This document shows positions 54,049-64,000 of a stretch of 64,000 nucleotides of DNA, piece after piece; within the stretch, counting starts at the first letter, position 1; each line of letters opens with the position of its first letter. A model generated the notes under the pieces. That model ran no database searches. It was not told where the DNA came from and worked only from the letters and a program-made list of their open reading frames with translations. The stretch lies in the NCBI GenBank assembly GCA_030407315.1, contig JALQPE010001728.1, forward strand, positions 1 through 64,000, given 5' to 3'. This DNA is from Asparagopsis taxiformis. Taxonomy: Eukaryota; Rhodophyta; Florideophyceae; Bonnemaisoniales; Bonnemaisoniaceae. Both the position numbers and the translations under genes were made by a program.

Positions 54049-54586
54049 CTTCGCTGTGAGGTGAATAGGAAGCGAAAAGGTTGTTTGCAGAAGTGACCGG
54101 TGCCTCACCTAGACCTTGTTTCCGTAAAAGGGAAGGAAAGCCGTAGGTTGAAAGGGGAAATACTGCTCGGTGCCATAGGCTCAGTGATATTAAGGATAAG
54201 GCATTCAGAACAATATGCGCCCGTCAGGGATCTGGAGAATTGCACGCGCTCAGGTACATCTGTAGGTATATCATGTGAAAAGTCAAGGCTGCACGACGCG
54301 ACAGTTTTATTGGTGGGATACACCCGAAAGGCGATTTAAGTGGATGGATGATTTCTCTACAGTATGCCTCGTATACCACATATGTTTTAACGCATCAGAG
54401 TACAACTTGTAAAAAAATCGAGAAAACCTCTCATAAATACATCACGATCCCATGTCGTGCATGCGCGGCATACCGTGAAAACTGAGCTGCATGCTTCTAA
54501 ATTTTGGCTTCCCAGAATCTATTAGATGTATAGTTTTCAAAACGCATATCGCCCCCTTCCAATTTCTTTCACTTCCAGTGAGGGCT
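54049..54586. promoter_or_regulatory. Shared upstream region of the divergent GTPase pair
   Basis: This is 538 bp between the two ATGs, facing outward. No obvious TATA box was seen on either side. Confidence 0.5.
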
Positions 54587-56773
54587 ATGGCCGAACTCCT
54601 TGTCGCTCAGCTCGTCCTCAACGGATTCATCACAGTATGTCGGACCACAAATTCTGGCTTCGATCGGTTGAGTCAAACTGTCTCCGCCACGCACACTGAA
54701 GTTGAACGAATGTCTGGCGTTATGGAGAGCTTGCGACAGGAAATAGAGGATATGGATACGTCTATCTCTAAACTTGTAAATGCTATCACCATTGAGAAAT
54801 GCCGTTCTCGACGTAGCGAAGTGCTGAACGAAATGCGCGGACTGCATGCTGACATTCGGCCGCCTATTCTTCAGGTTTCCCTTGCCATTCAAGCTCTGGT
54901 GGAAGAAACATGCATCGAAGGAATTTGTGTGGAAGTATCCAGAATTGTCCGTGATGAAGAAAAGGAAGAACAGGATTCGTTTTGCCCCAGTTCTCACAAA
55001 GTGTATTTCTTCAACAATACTACTGCCCGTGAGATTGTTGGATCTGTACATAGTCTCGAGGCCTGTAATCAGCTGTTCTCTGGCGTGCATCATGTCACTG
55101 AGGACCGCATGGTAATCATGATCAACGCGTGGGCCCCTACTGAAAAGGATTTTTCTGCATTAGTCAAGGCGAATGGTGCTCTCTTTGCTTTTTGTCAAAC
55201 ACTCTGTGATTGTATTAACGACTCTCGCGGAGTATATGCAGCCGCCATGCAGGACGGAAGTATTTCAAGAAGTCGAACGAATCACCAATACAACTCGACT
55301 TCCATCCTTCTTTCGTAAGTTCTCTGCCCGGAATCTAAGTAGTTGATGTATTTCTTCACTGACTCACACTCTCTTGTCTTCTCTTCGGTGTACAGGTACG
55401 ACTGGCCATCTCCTCAACAGCTCCGTCATTTTCAACATATTCTACGTGAAGCAAAAACGGGGAATCAAGATGCAGCAAACCAAATATCAGAAGCCCTGGA
55501 GCGAAAAGGGGAGAAGCAGCAAACCAAGAATGTCTACCTCATCGGTCAAACCGGAGAGGGAAAATCTACCCTGGCGAATGCTTTCACAGGCACTGATAAC
55601 TTTCCAGTGTCTTTTGCTGGTACAGGCACTTACGATATTTCTGGTTGCTTAGTGCAGAGAGAAGGTGCATTAGACTGCGATCAAAGAATTATGGTTTGGG
55701 ATACACCAGGAATGAATGACCAAGACGACATGGACAAAATTTTCGAAAGTAAGATGTACAGTCACTTGAATCGTGAACAAACTGTGTCAACAATATTCAT
55801 TGTTTCTAAGGACGGCAGTCGCTTCCCCAGTACTGTAAAAGAGATGATTCGTGTGTACAAAAGGGCGTTCGGCGAATCGCTTCTCAACTGTCTTGCAGTG
55901 CTGATTGGGATTCGGCTGGAAGAAGCGAGCGAAGCGGAGTTGAAGGCGAAGCGGACGTTATGGGTGAAGAAAGTGAGTAAAGAGATTGGATATAGGCTAT
56001 CACGGGACCGGGTTTACTTTTATGATGCTCGAGTAAGCGACCCACAAGGAGAAGTACAACGGATTCGAAAAATGATCGACGAAAGTGATATCTTTCTTAC
56101 TGGTACTGGGAGGACAATCTATCAAGGAATTCTGGAGCTGAGGAACGAATCAAATGCAGATACAAGAAGAGAGAAGAAAGAGAGGATGCAAGTAGCTTCT
56201 AATGAAATCATCGAAGGAATACATGAAGAGGTTTTGCTGCACCCTCGTGTCAAATTTGACTTTGATGAAAAAGCGGGTTCAATCGGGTTGCAGCTTTTGC
56301 AATCGAGACGCTCTATTATGATAAAGATGGTCACAAAAACGCTACAAGATGGATTCGCTGCATTGGGTATTAGTTCGACAGGACTCCCCAAAGGAAACCA
56401 AAGTGACAATAGCGCGACTGATATCGAATCTTGCAAGAAGCAATACACATTCACATATGCTGGGAGGGGGGCGAAGAAAACACTGGAGGCGGTGGGATTT
56501 CCAATGATGGGAGCAGCGGACAAGGACCGGTTCAATGCCATGATTAGGCAAACGCTTAAGTATGGACTGATCATGACAAAAATGGAGAGTGAGACAATCG
56601 GTGAGGAAGATCAGCGGGTAGAGAAATGCAACTACATGTTGGTAGATATTGAGGACAGTCTGAACGGCGCAGTCTACTCTCGCATTGAGGCCATCATAGG
56701 CCAGCTGGTTAGCGACCGACATGTTGCGGAGCCCATCATTGCAGAGATCGGCATCACAGCGAGCGCAAGATAA
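54587..56773 (+). CDS. AIG1/GIMAP-like GTPase B (two exons)
   Basis: The exons are 54587-55314 and 55396-56773, giving 701 residues. The start ATG at 54587 begins MAELLVAQLVL, like paralogue A. The N-terminal helical region is the most diverged part. The GTPase domain repeats LERKGEKQQTKNVYLIGQ, the P-loop GQTGEGKS and DTPGMNDQD. The C-terminus matches A, with GAVYSRIEAIIGQLVSDRH near the end. The intron falls between SILLS and YDWPSP, where gene A is continuous. The two genes probably arose by inverted duplication. Confidence 0.8.
55315..55395 (+). other. Spliceosomal intron of GTPase B
   Basis: The intron is 81 bp, with donor GTAAGTTC, branch-point-like CACTGACTCAC and acceptor TACAG. Splicing restores a frame that matches paralogue A across the junction. 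Confidence 0.9.
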
Positions 56774-57234
56774 ATTAGCTGGAATGAAATTAAATTCGAT
56801 TTGTGCTAATGTAGTTATGGATCGATACAACGACACGTGGAAACGAGCCGTATGCTCCTGTCACATGTCTAGCACTTGTCAATATGACATCCCCACCCAA
56901 GAAGACATGATCACAAGACGACATCGCATCCAATCCATATTCCGCATTGAGCTTGACGGATAGAAAGCTGCACCGCGCAGCAAGCTGCCTGCGGCAGACG
57001 CGCGCCCCTCGATCACCAAGTGTTCCCTTCTGCCGCGTTACTGCACTCCTTCTCTTCCGCACACGGCCCATCAGCGTCGTCCTTCGCGCAACGTATCATT
57101 ACCCGACAATTCATCCATGTCCCAGCCGTCGAACAGCATGACAAACGTTCTTAAAGCTAGCGCACATCCCGGTACAACTGACATTCTACGCACCGTTCGC
57201 TACTGAAGCCGTCCTTCCGCCCAAGCACCCCACC
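56774..57234. other. Intergenic, no gene seen
   Basis: This is the 3' flank of GTPase B and the promoter region of the secreted-protein gene; a CTTAAAG lies about 85 bases before its ATG. Confidence 0.4.
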
Positions 57235-58236
57235 ATGTCGATCCCAACCCATCTTCTTCTCATCACCCTCGCCGTCACAGTCTCTCTCTCGGTAGCCCAG
57301 ATCCGGGTCGTTGGAACCGGCTCTGATATCCGGGAAGGTCCCTTCTTGACTGATAACCAGGTGTTCTGTCCAGGTGATTTCTCCCGCAAGGGATTCTCAA
57401 TCGAATGTGTTGGAGACCCCGCCGCCACCGGCGCAAGGTTTATTGTGAACCGTAAGATTCGCCCTGTAGTGCGAGGGGATCGCTTCTTCATCAACGGTAT
57501 CAATGACGACGGCCGCGTGAGACCATGGAAGAATTTTCCCAGGTTTCCTCGTGCAGCTGTGATCATTTGCAAGCTGAACACTGCGCAGAGGTTCAAGGTT
57601 CGAGTTATCTTCCAATGCGGTGATGATGATGATATGCCAATGCCAGTTCCCCTGCCGGAGCCGATGCCCGAACCAATGCCGGTGCCTAATGCAGTCGAGA
57701 CGTCCGGGGATGGTTGTGTGGTGATTGACGCCGGATCTTCAACCGTACCAGGCGACTGGGTCAGGACCAATGATGGAATTGCCTACAAGCCGACGGATTC
57801 CAGCATTGGTGTCGATGGTGTTAATGATATCATTCGCTACGGTTTTACCGTGCCTGTTCGATCGCAGTATGCCTTTGTGTTGGATATGACGACAAACGAA
57901 GTCGCAGAGCATAACGATGTGTGGGCCAACTTCCCGTCGGGTGGCTTCATTAGAACTCGAGATGGTGTGATTCGAGGCGGTGCGCAAACATTCTTCATCA
58001 AGGTGTACCACAACAATTTTAAGCGCGATACGCTGGCCAATACCATTGATAATGACGCACACTCGATTGCCACTGCTTCTGTTCTAGAACCAGGTGTCAA
58101 TTACGAGGTCGAGATTTCAGGCCGAAGTACAATGGTTACACTGCATCGTATTATCATGTTCCCATGCTCGGACCCGAACTGTCATAGGACGCATCCTTCA
58201 TGGCAACAACAGCTACCTAGATGTGCCGCTCTTTAA
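57235..58236 (+). CDS. Secreted modular protein 1 (one N-terminal module)
   Basis: The product is 333 residues. A signal peptide of about 21 residues (LLLITLAVTVSLSVA) is followed by an N-module (VVGTGSDIREGP, VFCPGDFSRKGFSI, to a Cys near residue 130). A Pro/Met-rich linker (PMPVPLPEPMPEPMP) and a C-terminal module of about 165 residues follow. The C-module has conserved EHNDVWANFP, DNDAHSIATA and GRSTMVTLHRIIMFPC. Paired Cys residues suggest disulphides. It is a tandem paralogue of the gene at 59069-60550. I do not recognise either module; a carbohydrate- or wall-binding function would suit the linker and secretion, but this is speculative. It is intronless with a CACC before the ATG. Confidence 0.75.
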   Translation: MSIPTHLLLITLAVTVSLSVAQIRVVGTGSDIREGPFLTDNQVFCPGDFSRKGFSIECVGDPAATGARFIVNRKIRPVVRGDRFFINGINDDGRVRPWKNFPRFPRAAVIICKLNTAQRFKVRVIFQCGDDDDMPMPVPLPEPMPEPMPVPNAVETSGDGCVVIDAGSSTVPGDWVRTNDGIAYKPTDSSIGVDGVNDIIRYGFTVPVRSQYAFVLDMTTNEVAEHNDVWANFPSGGFIRTRDGVIRGGAQTFFIKVYHNNFKRDTLANTIDNDAHSIATASVLEPGVNYEVEISGRSTMVTLHRIIMFPCSDPNCHRTHPSWQQQLPRCAAL

Positions 58237-59068
58237 GATTTTTGAATGTGCGGTGCATTTGGGTATCGGTTATTGAAGGTCGGGTTTGGGTCAACATTGC
58301 TATAATTTAACATTTCCTGACCCAAACGCCAGGAAGCTTGTTCTAGATAACAGTAAAATTCAGTACCCTACATCGTAGGGTGGTAGTTTGCTGAAAATTG
58401 CGCAATGCGGCATGTTAATATTTAGTCGTATCATGTTACAGGATGATCGGATGGACCAATACGTTGCTCGGTTTGAATTACTACGATGATCTACTGCACC
58501 TTCATGAAGAAATTGTAAGTTTGGTGATGTGCCACCGCGCAGCGAAATTTTAATCTGAGTGACGTAGCAAAAGAGCGAAATAGGCAGTTTGTGCATTAAC
58601 TATGGATGAATTACGTGTCGAGGATAGGTGTGAAGCAGTAGGCTGCTCACAGGATTTTGAATTGAAGGCAGCAATTTGCTCCCAAGTCACCTGCATCGAT
58701 TGGCGCTTACATCTCGTGCGAAGCGCCTTGGTAGGGTTCTGTATCAACGTGGACGCCGATCGCTGCGGATGGCTGCATTGCTTGCCAAACTCGTCAACGT
58801 ATTGGCCGATGGAGCGCAGCGTATGATAGAGAAACCTATTTTATTCACTTATTCATGGATCAATTTTAATGGCGCCAATAAAATTGCATCCAAATCATCG
58901 CTCGTTTGTTGCAGTTTAGCCGTTCAACAACCTCAACACAGTCTCGTTGATCCATGACCCACTCTCACCACAGCATCACCGCTGCATTCCCATCATGTAA
59001 CCCACTCCCCCTTAAAAGCATCGTCACACATCCGCTGTCCCCTCGCGATCGTCTACACCTCCAACACA
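58237..59068. other. Intergenic between the secreted paralogues
   Basis: This is 830 bp without a supported gene. A CTTAAAAG at about 59011-59018, some 50 bases before the next ATG, may be a weak TATA element. Confidence 0.45.
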
Positions 59069-60550
59069 ATGGCTTCGCTCATCCCTACCGTCGCAATCCT
59101 CTTCCTGCTCACAATTACATCACCCACATCCGCCCAGCTTGTCGCCGTTCAATCCGGGCTTGATGGACGTGTCGGCCCTACCCTCAGGGATGGCATGGTC
59201 TTCTGCCCGTCCCAATTTTCCAAAAAGGGCTTCTCCATCAAATGTGAGACAGATAGCGACACTTCCGCTGTGAAATTCGTTGTCAACAATCAGTTAATTT
59301 TTACAGATGCCGAGCGACCATTTCACATCCGGGGATCAAACGCTCGCGGGCAAGTCAGACCATGGACCGATTACCCCATGGATGTGCCGACTCTAATTGT
59401 ATGCAAGATGAATAACGACAACAAGTACTCGGCTAGAGTGACATTCTCTTGCCAGTCTGACAGTCAATCTCCCGTTCAAACCCCACCCCCTATGGTAATG
59501 GAGACCCCAGCTCCCTTGCAAACCCTCGAAGCCATGCCCATGATGATACCGACGAATACGCCGAGCCCAGGCATGGCTATGAAGAAGATGCCAGCTGACA
59601 TGTACTTTGTTGAAGCTGGTAGGGGCGGCCAAGTTGGTCCAAAAATCTATAATGCCATCGAGTTTTGTCCCAGTGTGTTCCCGTCTGGTACATACAGCAT
59701 TCTGTGTGTGGAGTCAGATGCGTCTACCTTTGCCACTTTCTACATTAACGGTGTCGAACGACGAAGAGAAACAGTCGTGCCGTATTTCATTAGCGGTGAT
59801 TTCGATGGTGATATTGTTCCACTCATGAACGTTCCCACTGAATTCGAAGTTAAATGCACTTTGAGTGACGGGAAGACCAATGCTGCTCGTGTGAAAATTG
59901 CTTGTAAACCATCTGGAGATAATATGCCGCCATCAGCAGCGCCTAGGCCCACCCAACCGCCGCGTCCTTCAGCGCCCAAGCCCACCCAACCATCATCAGG
60001 TCCTGCAGCACCCACCGGGAGCGATGTCTGTGTCGTGCTGGATGCCCGAAAAGTAAGGCTCACAGAAGACTGGACCAGGACGGAGGATGGCATCGGGTAT
60101 AAGATTGATGATCCCTCTGAATCCATTGATAATCCAGGAAAGCCGTTGATTTACAAGTTTACTGCCCCAGTGTCTTCACAATTCGCATTTGTTCTCGACA
60201 TGACAACTAGACACACCACAGAACACAACGACGTGTGGGCTAAGTTCCCCGCTGGTGGATGGACGAGAACCAAGAATGGAAAGACCAGGGGTGGGCCGCA
60301 ACTCAAGTTTATGAAGGTGTATCAAAACACCAACGGGCGTGCGACGATTGCTACTACCATTGATTTCGACGCGCATTCCATCGCCACCGCTAGGAAGCTG
60401 GTGAAAGGAAGGGAATATGTTGTTCTTCTTGCGGGACGCAGTACTATGCTCACCGTTCACCGTATCATCATGTTCCCCTGTAGTGGCCAGTATTGCCAAC
60501 GGACGGATAGGACTTGGAAGAGCCATTTGTCGACATGTGCTGCACTTTAA
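59069..60550 (+). CDS. Secreted modular protein 2 (two N-terminal modules)
   Basis: The product is 493 residues. A signal peptide (TVAILFLLTITSPTSA) is followed by a first N-module like that of the neighbour (VFCPSQFSKKGFSIKC) and a Pro/Met linker. A second, more diverged N-module comes next (EFCPSVFPSGTYSILC), then a PTQPPRPSAPKPTQP linker and the C-module (EHNDVWAKFPAGGWTRT, GRSTMLTVHRIIMFPC). It therefore has one extra N-module compared with 57235-58236, showing internal domain duplication. The C-module is the best conserved part. It is intronless. Function is unknown. Confidence 0.75.
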   Translation: MASLIPTVAILFLLTITSPTSAQLVAVQSGLDGRVGPTLRDGMVFCPSQFSKKGFSIKCETDSDTSAVKFVVNNQLIFTDAERPFHIRGSNARGQVRPWTDYPMDVPTLIVCKMNNDNKYSARVTFSCQSDSQSPVQTPPPMVMETPAPLQTLEAMPMMIPTNTPSPGMAMKKMPADMYFVEAGRGGQVGPKIYNAIEFCPSVFPSGTYSILCVESDASTFATFYINGVERRRETVVPYFISGDFDGDIVPLMNVPTEFEVKCTLSDGKTNAARVKIACKPSGDNMPPSAAPRPTQPPRPSAPKPTQPSSGPAAPTGSDVCVVLDARKVRLTEDWTRTEDGIGYKIDDPSESIDNPGKPLIYKFTAPVSSQFAFVLDMTTRHTTEHNDVWAKFPAGGWTRTKNGKTRGGPQLKFMKVYQNTNGRATIATTIDFDAHSIATARKLVKGREYVVLLAGRSTMLTVHRIIMFPCSGQYCQRTDRTWKSHLSTCAAL

Positions 60551-61085
60551 GCCTTTTAGCATAGGTGTAGGTAAGAGATATATCGGTCGTTTCCACTGAT
60601 TAGATTGCTCTGTATAAATTGTAACTGCTCGATGTAGTTAAGGCTTGCACGGACGACGGAAGATGTAGTTCACAGCTTTGCGGAATGGCAGTCAAGTTTC
60701 CATCACAGGAGGACATATCGTCCAAGGTTGTGGAGAGCGTGGACTGAGGAATAGAGTTCATTTCCCTGCTGAGCACACGTGGTATGCGTGGAAGATGGCA
60801 ATTTAGCCGTGCAAGGTGTACACGTGACGTGATAGTAACAATTATTCCGCGGATTGGTCAGAACACCGAGGCTACTCAATGGTCCATGTGGTGGTTCATA
60901 GTTGGGCAGTTCATGTGCAACAGATATACGGTGAAATTTCGCTGCACCATTTTCTTGAACCAGGTCGCCTTCCAACTTTACCCTTCTATCGTGAAGACGT
61001 CACCAAATCAAAGACTCACTTTCCGCTTTCTTCAGTACATCGCCAACATTTCTCGCTCATCCAGCCAGTTAGAACATTTCTGGGC
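60551..61085 (+). other. Upstream of the ubiquitin-ligase gene
   Basis: The frame of the next gene is open back to about 60830, with an in-frame ATG at 60879. If used, that would add 69 residues with no recognisable domain. Otherwise this is promoter and leader. Confidence 0.45.
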
Positions 61086-64000
61086 ATGGACAACAATTCT
61101 TCGTCAGAATCTGCAATGGATGATGCTTCAGTAGACGAGTCGGAACAGGAGCATGAATTCGATTATGATATCGACGAGGGTGATGATGATGATCCTCACG
61201 ACGATTACGAGGATGTTCCAGACGACGAGGACGACATGGATGAGGACGACGATGATGATGGTGGTGCTCAAGTTGATTTCACCTCTCCATATCCAGGCCT
61301 AGTCAATGAGGTCCGTTTACTCAACCCCACCGACTCCTTCTCATTTCGGCGATTCCCCTCCGCTGCAATGTACTCGTTTGAACATCTCATGGTCGAGGGC
61401 GCGATGATTTCAATTCCACCTCGTGGTGAAGAGAGCAATGCATTACGTTCAGTAATGCTGGAAAGCATGGAATCATTTGGTCCGCGCAGCGTTGCCCGTC
61501 ATTTCGATAGCATGGGCATTGCAGAACCTTTGGAGGGACTTCCTAGATTGCGAGGTTCATTCCCCCCTCTCACCTCTTTTCAACTCCGTGATGTTGAAAC
61601 CGTTAGCACGGTACATCCTCATCTGCAAAGGCCTCGCATGTCAGTTCGAACTCCGCCAATGTCGACAGCTGAAGCTGTCTTCTCGTCCTTAACGTCGCGT
61701 AATTCAGATATGCATGCATCTCTATTTGGTGAAAGAGCCCAACAAGCACCACCCGCTCGTGATCACACCTCCACTCGTCAAATTATTGCAGACACTATGA
61801 GCAATATTCATCGCGCTCTGAACGAGATCAGTTCGCGTTCTCCCGCAGCTGATGATACTATGCAAACTACCCCCGATGTACCACTTGCACCTGATGTTGA
61901 TGCTGTGACCCCTGCCCCGAATCTTGCCAGTAATTCAACTCCTGGGCGGAGCAGTAGTGCTCTCACCGACAACGTTCGTAGTGAGCCAGGCCAAAATCTT
62001 GATTCTTTGGCAGAACTCGGCCTTTTGCGCTCTGTCTCAGGCTTTTCGCCTCGCCAATCGGTAGACGCATCCATGGCGTTCATGAATCGCTCTCGTGGCC
62101 CGTATGGGCGACCTGTTAACCGAGACCGCGATCGTGATAAGATTTCAAGTGGTATCTTGAAGCGTTGGGTCTACGATCCTCCGTCCTGTGGCGGAGATAG
62201 CTTGCCAGCCATCTTTGATGCAGATTCAGGTCAAAAACCAGCTCGTCACAATTCAAGGACAACCCTGTCCTCTCAGACGCAACCCTTGGTTGCCCTTGAA
62301 GAACATGAATCTGCCAATCAATTAAGTTCTAAAATCGTTAACCAGCTGGATTCTCTACTTGTCGATCTCTACAACATCGACGATACCTTGAGGCAACGAG
62401 AACGACAGGAAGAGGCAGAGAAGGAAGCTCAAGAGAAAAAAGCGGAGGAAGAAAAGCAAACTTCTACGCAAAATGAAGCAGCTGAAAATAGTCCTCAGAA
62501 CGAAAACGATACTTCTAGGGGTGATGGCGAGCCGGCCAATCTTGATGCAGCGGTAGCAGAAGCTGTGAGTGGCGAGAGACGAAATGCTATCGGTTCTGAA
62601 GAGAACGAAACGGGCACTGAAGCTTTGAGAGCCCCATCAGACGATGATCCCGCGGACAACGTTGAGGAAGAAATGCCTACTGCATCACCTAGTGAAATGG
62701 AGGCTTCTCATGTGGAAAGCGCACTTCCCGTTAATAGTAGACCTTCCGACGCCAATACGACTGCGATTCCTGCATCTGATGCCGTTATGAGCCAGCCTGA
62801 TGAGTCGCCCTCTAGCCCTGAAATTAGACAAGAGGAAACTAGTCCCACTAACGGAGAAGCAGCGAACAATCAAGAAGCGGATGCGACAGATTTCGCAGCT
62901 GTGGCAGCCCGTAGAGCCGCAGCAGCTGGAATTTCTTTAGACGCTCCTGCGAACGAAAATCCAGAGGTTGTTGCAGCGGCAACTGAAAGTACGGGGATTG
63001 ATCCTGCATTCCTTGCCGCACTCCCAGATGAAATGAGGACTGAAATCCTCACGCAGTATTATGAACAAATTCGCACAAACACAGGTCCGGACACAGGAGC
63101 AGCGTCATCACCTGCAGCTACAACTGTTAACCAAGATTTTCTCATCGCTTTGCCCCCTGCGCTTCGGGCTGAGGTATTGGAACTGGAGGCCGAATTTCAA
63201 TCTCGCCATGAATCTGGACAGGGCGCTGCTGCAAATGGCCAAGGTGGTGCGACAGGATCGCAGCCAGGTGCCCCTGGTGACAACGCTGCGAGCGGCATGG
63301 CAGCCGCGGAGATGGATAATGCATCATTCCTAGCTACATTGACTCCAGATTTGAGAGAAGAGATTCTACTGACGTCTGGAGAATCGTTCATTCAATCTTT
63401 GCCACCCAGTGTGGTAGCAGAAGCAAGGGTTCTGCGGGAAAGAGATATTAATACAAGAATGCCTTGGCGCTTGAATGGAGATGAAGGCGGCATGCCATTC
63501 TCACGGAGAGCATTTCCCGGTGGATTCCGCCCTGGTTCTTCGTTACAAGGGAGACGGGGAGAGCGGAATCACTCTCGGGTAGCTCCAATTTATAGATGGA
63601 AAAAAGTTGGGGATGGATGGCTCAGGGAAGGGCCGAAAGTTGCGGATGAACCTACAGCAGCACTCAAACAAGATGGGCTAGAGGCACTAGTTAATCTTCT
63701 CTGGCTACGCCAAGGGCAGTATGGAAAATCTCTTGTCTATCAGGTATTCTCACATGCATGCAAGACTACGGCATCTCGTCAACAGGTGTTGAGGCAGCTT
63801 ATCAAGTTGATTACAAGCAGTACTAGTCAAGATCGTAACACTGGATCGTCAAAGGAACCACGTCTTGAGCTAGACCGTTCACGACACCACGGCACAGCGG
63901 TGAGGCGTGGTTTGGAGTTGCTCGCGCCATTATGCAAGAATGATGCCGTTGTATCGGAAACACTGCTTGGCCTTCCACAGACTATAGAACAAGTGAAGAG
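61086..64000 (+). CDS. HUWE1/Tom1-like HECT E3 ubiquitin ligase, 5' part
   Basis: The frame is open from the ATG at 61086 through the window end. It begins with an acidic stretch (EDVPDDEDDMDEDDDDDG), as found in the middle of HUWE1. After a disordered Ser/Glu-rich section come three ubiquitin-binding-type LP motifs: FLAALPDEMRTEIL, FLIALPPALRAEVL and FLATLTPDLREEIL (DUF4414). Then follows WKKVGDGWLREGPKV and a helical region typical of the segment before the HECT domain, which must lie beyond 64000. The usual N-terminal armadillo-like domains (about 2,000 residues in animals and fungi) are not encoded upstream: the previous gene ends at 60550. The protein is nuclear/cytosolic and would ubiquitinate many substrates. 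Confidence 0.85.
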   Translation, partial: MDNNSSSESAMDDASVDESEQEHEFDYDIDEGDDDDPHDDYEDVPDDEDDMDEDDDDDGGAQVDFTSPYPGLVNEVRLLNPTDSFSFRRFPSAAMYSFEHLMVEGAMISIPPRGEESNALRSVMLESMESFGPRSVARHFDSMGIAEPLEGLPRLRGSFPPLTSFQLRDVETVSTVHPHLQRPRMSVRTPPMSTAEAVFSSLTSRNSDMHASLFGERAQQAPPARDHTSTRQIIADTMSNIHRALNEISSRSPAADDTMQTTPDVPLAPDVDAVTPAPNLASNSTPGRSSSALTDNVRSEPGQNLDSLAELGLLRSVSGFSPRQSVDASMAFMNRSRGPYGRPVNRDRDRDKISSGILKRWVYDPPSCGGDSLPAIFDADSGQKPARHNSRTTLSSQTQPLVALEEHESANQLSSKIVNQLDSLLVDLYNIDDTLRQRERQEEAEKEAQEKKAEEEKQTSTQNEAAENSPQNENDTSRGDGEPANLDAAVAEAVSGERRNAIGSEENETGTEALRAPSDDDPADNVEEEMPTASPSEMEASHVESALPVNSRPSDANTTAIPASDAVMSQPDESPSSPEIRQEETSPTNGEAANNQEADATDFAAVAARRAAAAGISLDAPANENPEVVAAATESTGIDPAFLAALPDEMRTEILTQYYEQIRTNTGPDTGAASSPAATTVNQDFLIALPPALRAEVLELEAEFQSRHESGQGAAANGQGGATGSQPGAPGDNAASGMAAAEMDNASFLATLTPDLREEILLTSGESFIQSLPPSVVAEARVLRERDINTRMPWRLNGDEGGMPFSRRAFPGGFRPGSSLQGRRGERNHSRVAPIYRWKKVGDGWLREGPKVADEPTAALKQDGLEALVNLLWLRQGQYGKSLVYQVFSHACKTTASRQQVLRQLIKLITSSTSQDRNTGSSKEPRLELDRSRHHGTAVRRGLELLAPLCKNDAVVSETLLGLPQTIEQVK

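Noticed and set aside
54491..54586. Upstream in-frame ATG extending GTPase B by 32 residues
   Set aside because: The paralogue aligns from the ATG at 54587 (MAEL), and the extra residues have no counterpart.

Overview
This is a nuclear window from a eukaryote with few introns. I saw no operons, Shine-Dalgarno sites or CRISPR, but there are TATA boxes, spliceosomal splice sites, a HUWE1-type ubiquitin ligase, LTR retrotransposons and a PIF/Harbinger transposon. Three things make a multicellular red alga (a florideophyte such as Chondrus or a relative) the best guess: mostly intronless genes, an L-amino-acid-oxidase-type flavoenzyme, and a secreted protein of the vanadium haloperoxidase fold. 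The species is an inference from gene content only.

Layout. 1-12336 is a nest of giant inverted repeats: outer arms of about 1 kb enclose an element of about 6.9 kb with 2.15-kb arms, a tandem array that looks like alternating 12-bp and 27-bp micro-exons, and 24-bp and 43-bp satellites. I see no transposase in it. 12337-22883 holds a decayed Ty3/gypsy chromovirus on the minus strand. Its gag and pol overlap by a TAATG stop/start, pol is broken by a perfect 55-bp palindrome, the integrase and chromodomain lie in different frames, the 5' LTR is present and the 3' LTR is missing; a second, related LTR follows. 23553-24674 is a type II membrane glycosyltransferase-like gene. 26007-34164 is an 8.2-kb PIF/Harbinger element with 804-bp terminal repeats, a frameshifted DDE transposase, a Myb-like companion protein, and internal cargo that includes a phosphatidylserine-decarboxylase-family gene. 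34644-36510 is an L-amino-acid-oxidase-like gene with one frameshift. 39636-46663 is an intact, apparently young Ty3/gypsy element (identical 232-bp LTRs, AATTT target duplication). Besides gag-pol on the minus strand it carries a 486-codon gene on the plus strand with its own TATA box. From 47692 on come host genes: a haloperoxidase-fold protein lacking the vanadate-ligand histidine, an ABCG half-transporter, a divergent pair of AIG1/GIMAP-like GTPase paralogues (one with an intron, one without), two tandem secreted modular proteins, and the beginning of a HUWE1/Tom1-like gene running off the end.

The most striking discovery is the antisense gene of the young retrotransposon (40201-41661). 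Its protein begins with a near copy of the histone H3 N-terminal tail (AKTKQTAKKSTGG, then an RYRPG motif in register). It continues into a long unrecognised region and a domain with a possible Cys-His-Asp peptidase arrangement. A retrotransposon-encoded histone H3 tail mimic, close to another retrotransposon that carries an H3-reader chromodomain, suggests that mobile elements here manipulate host chromatin readers.
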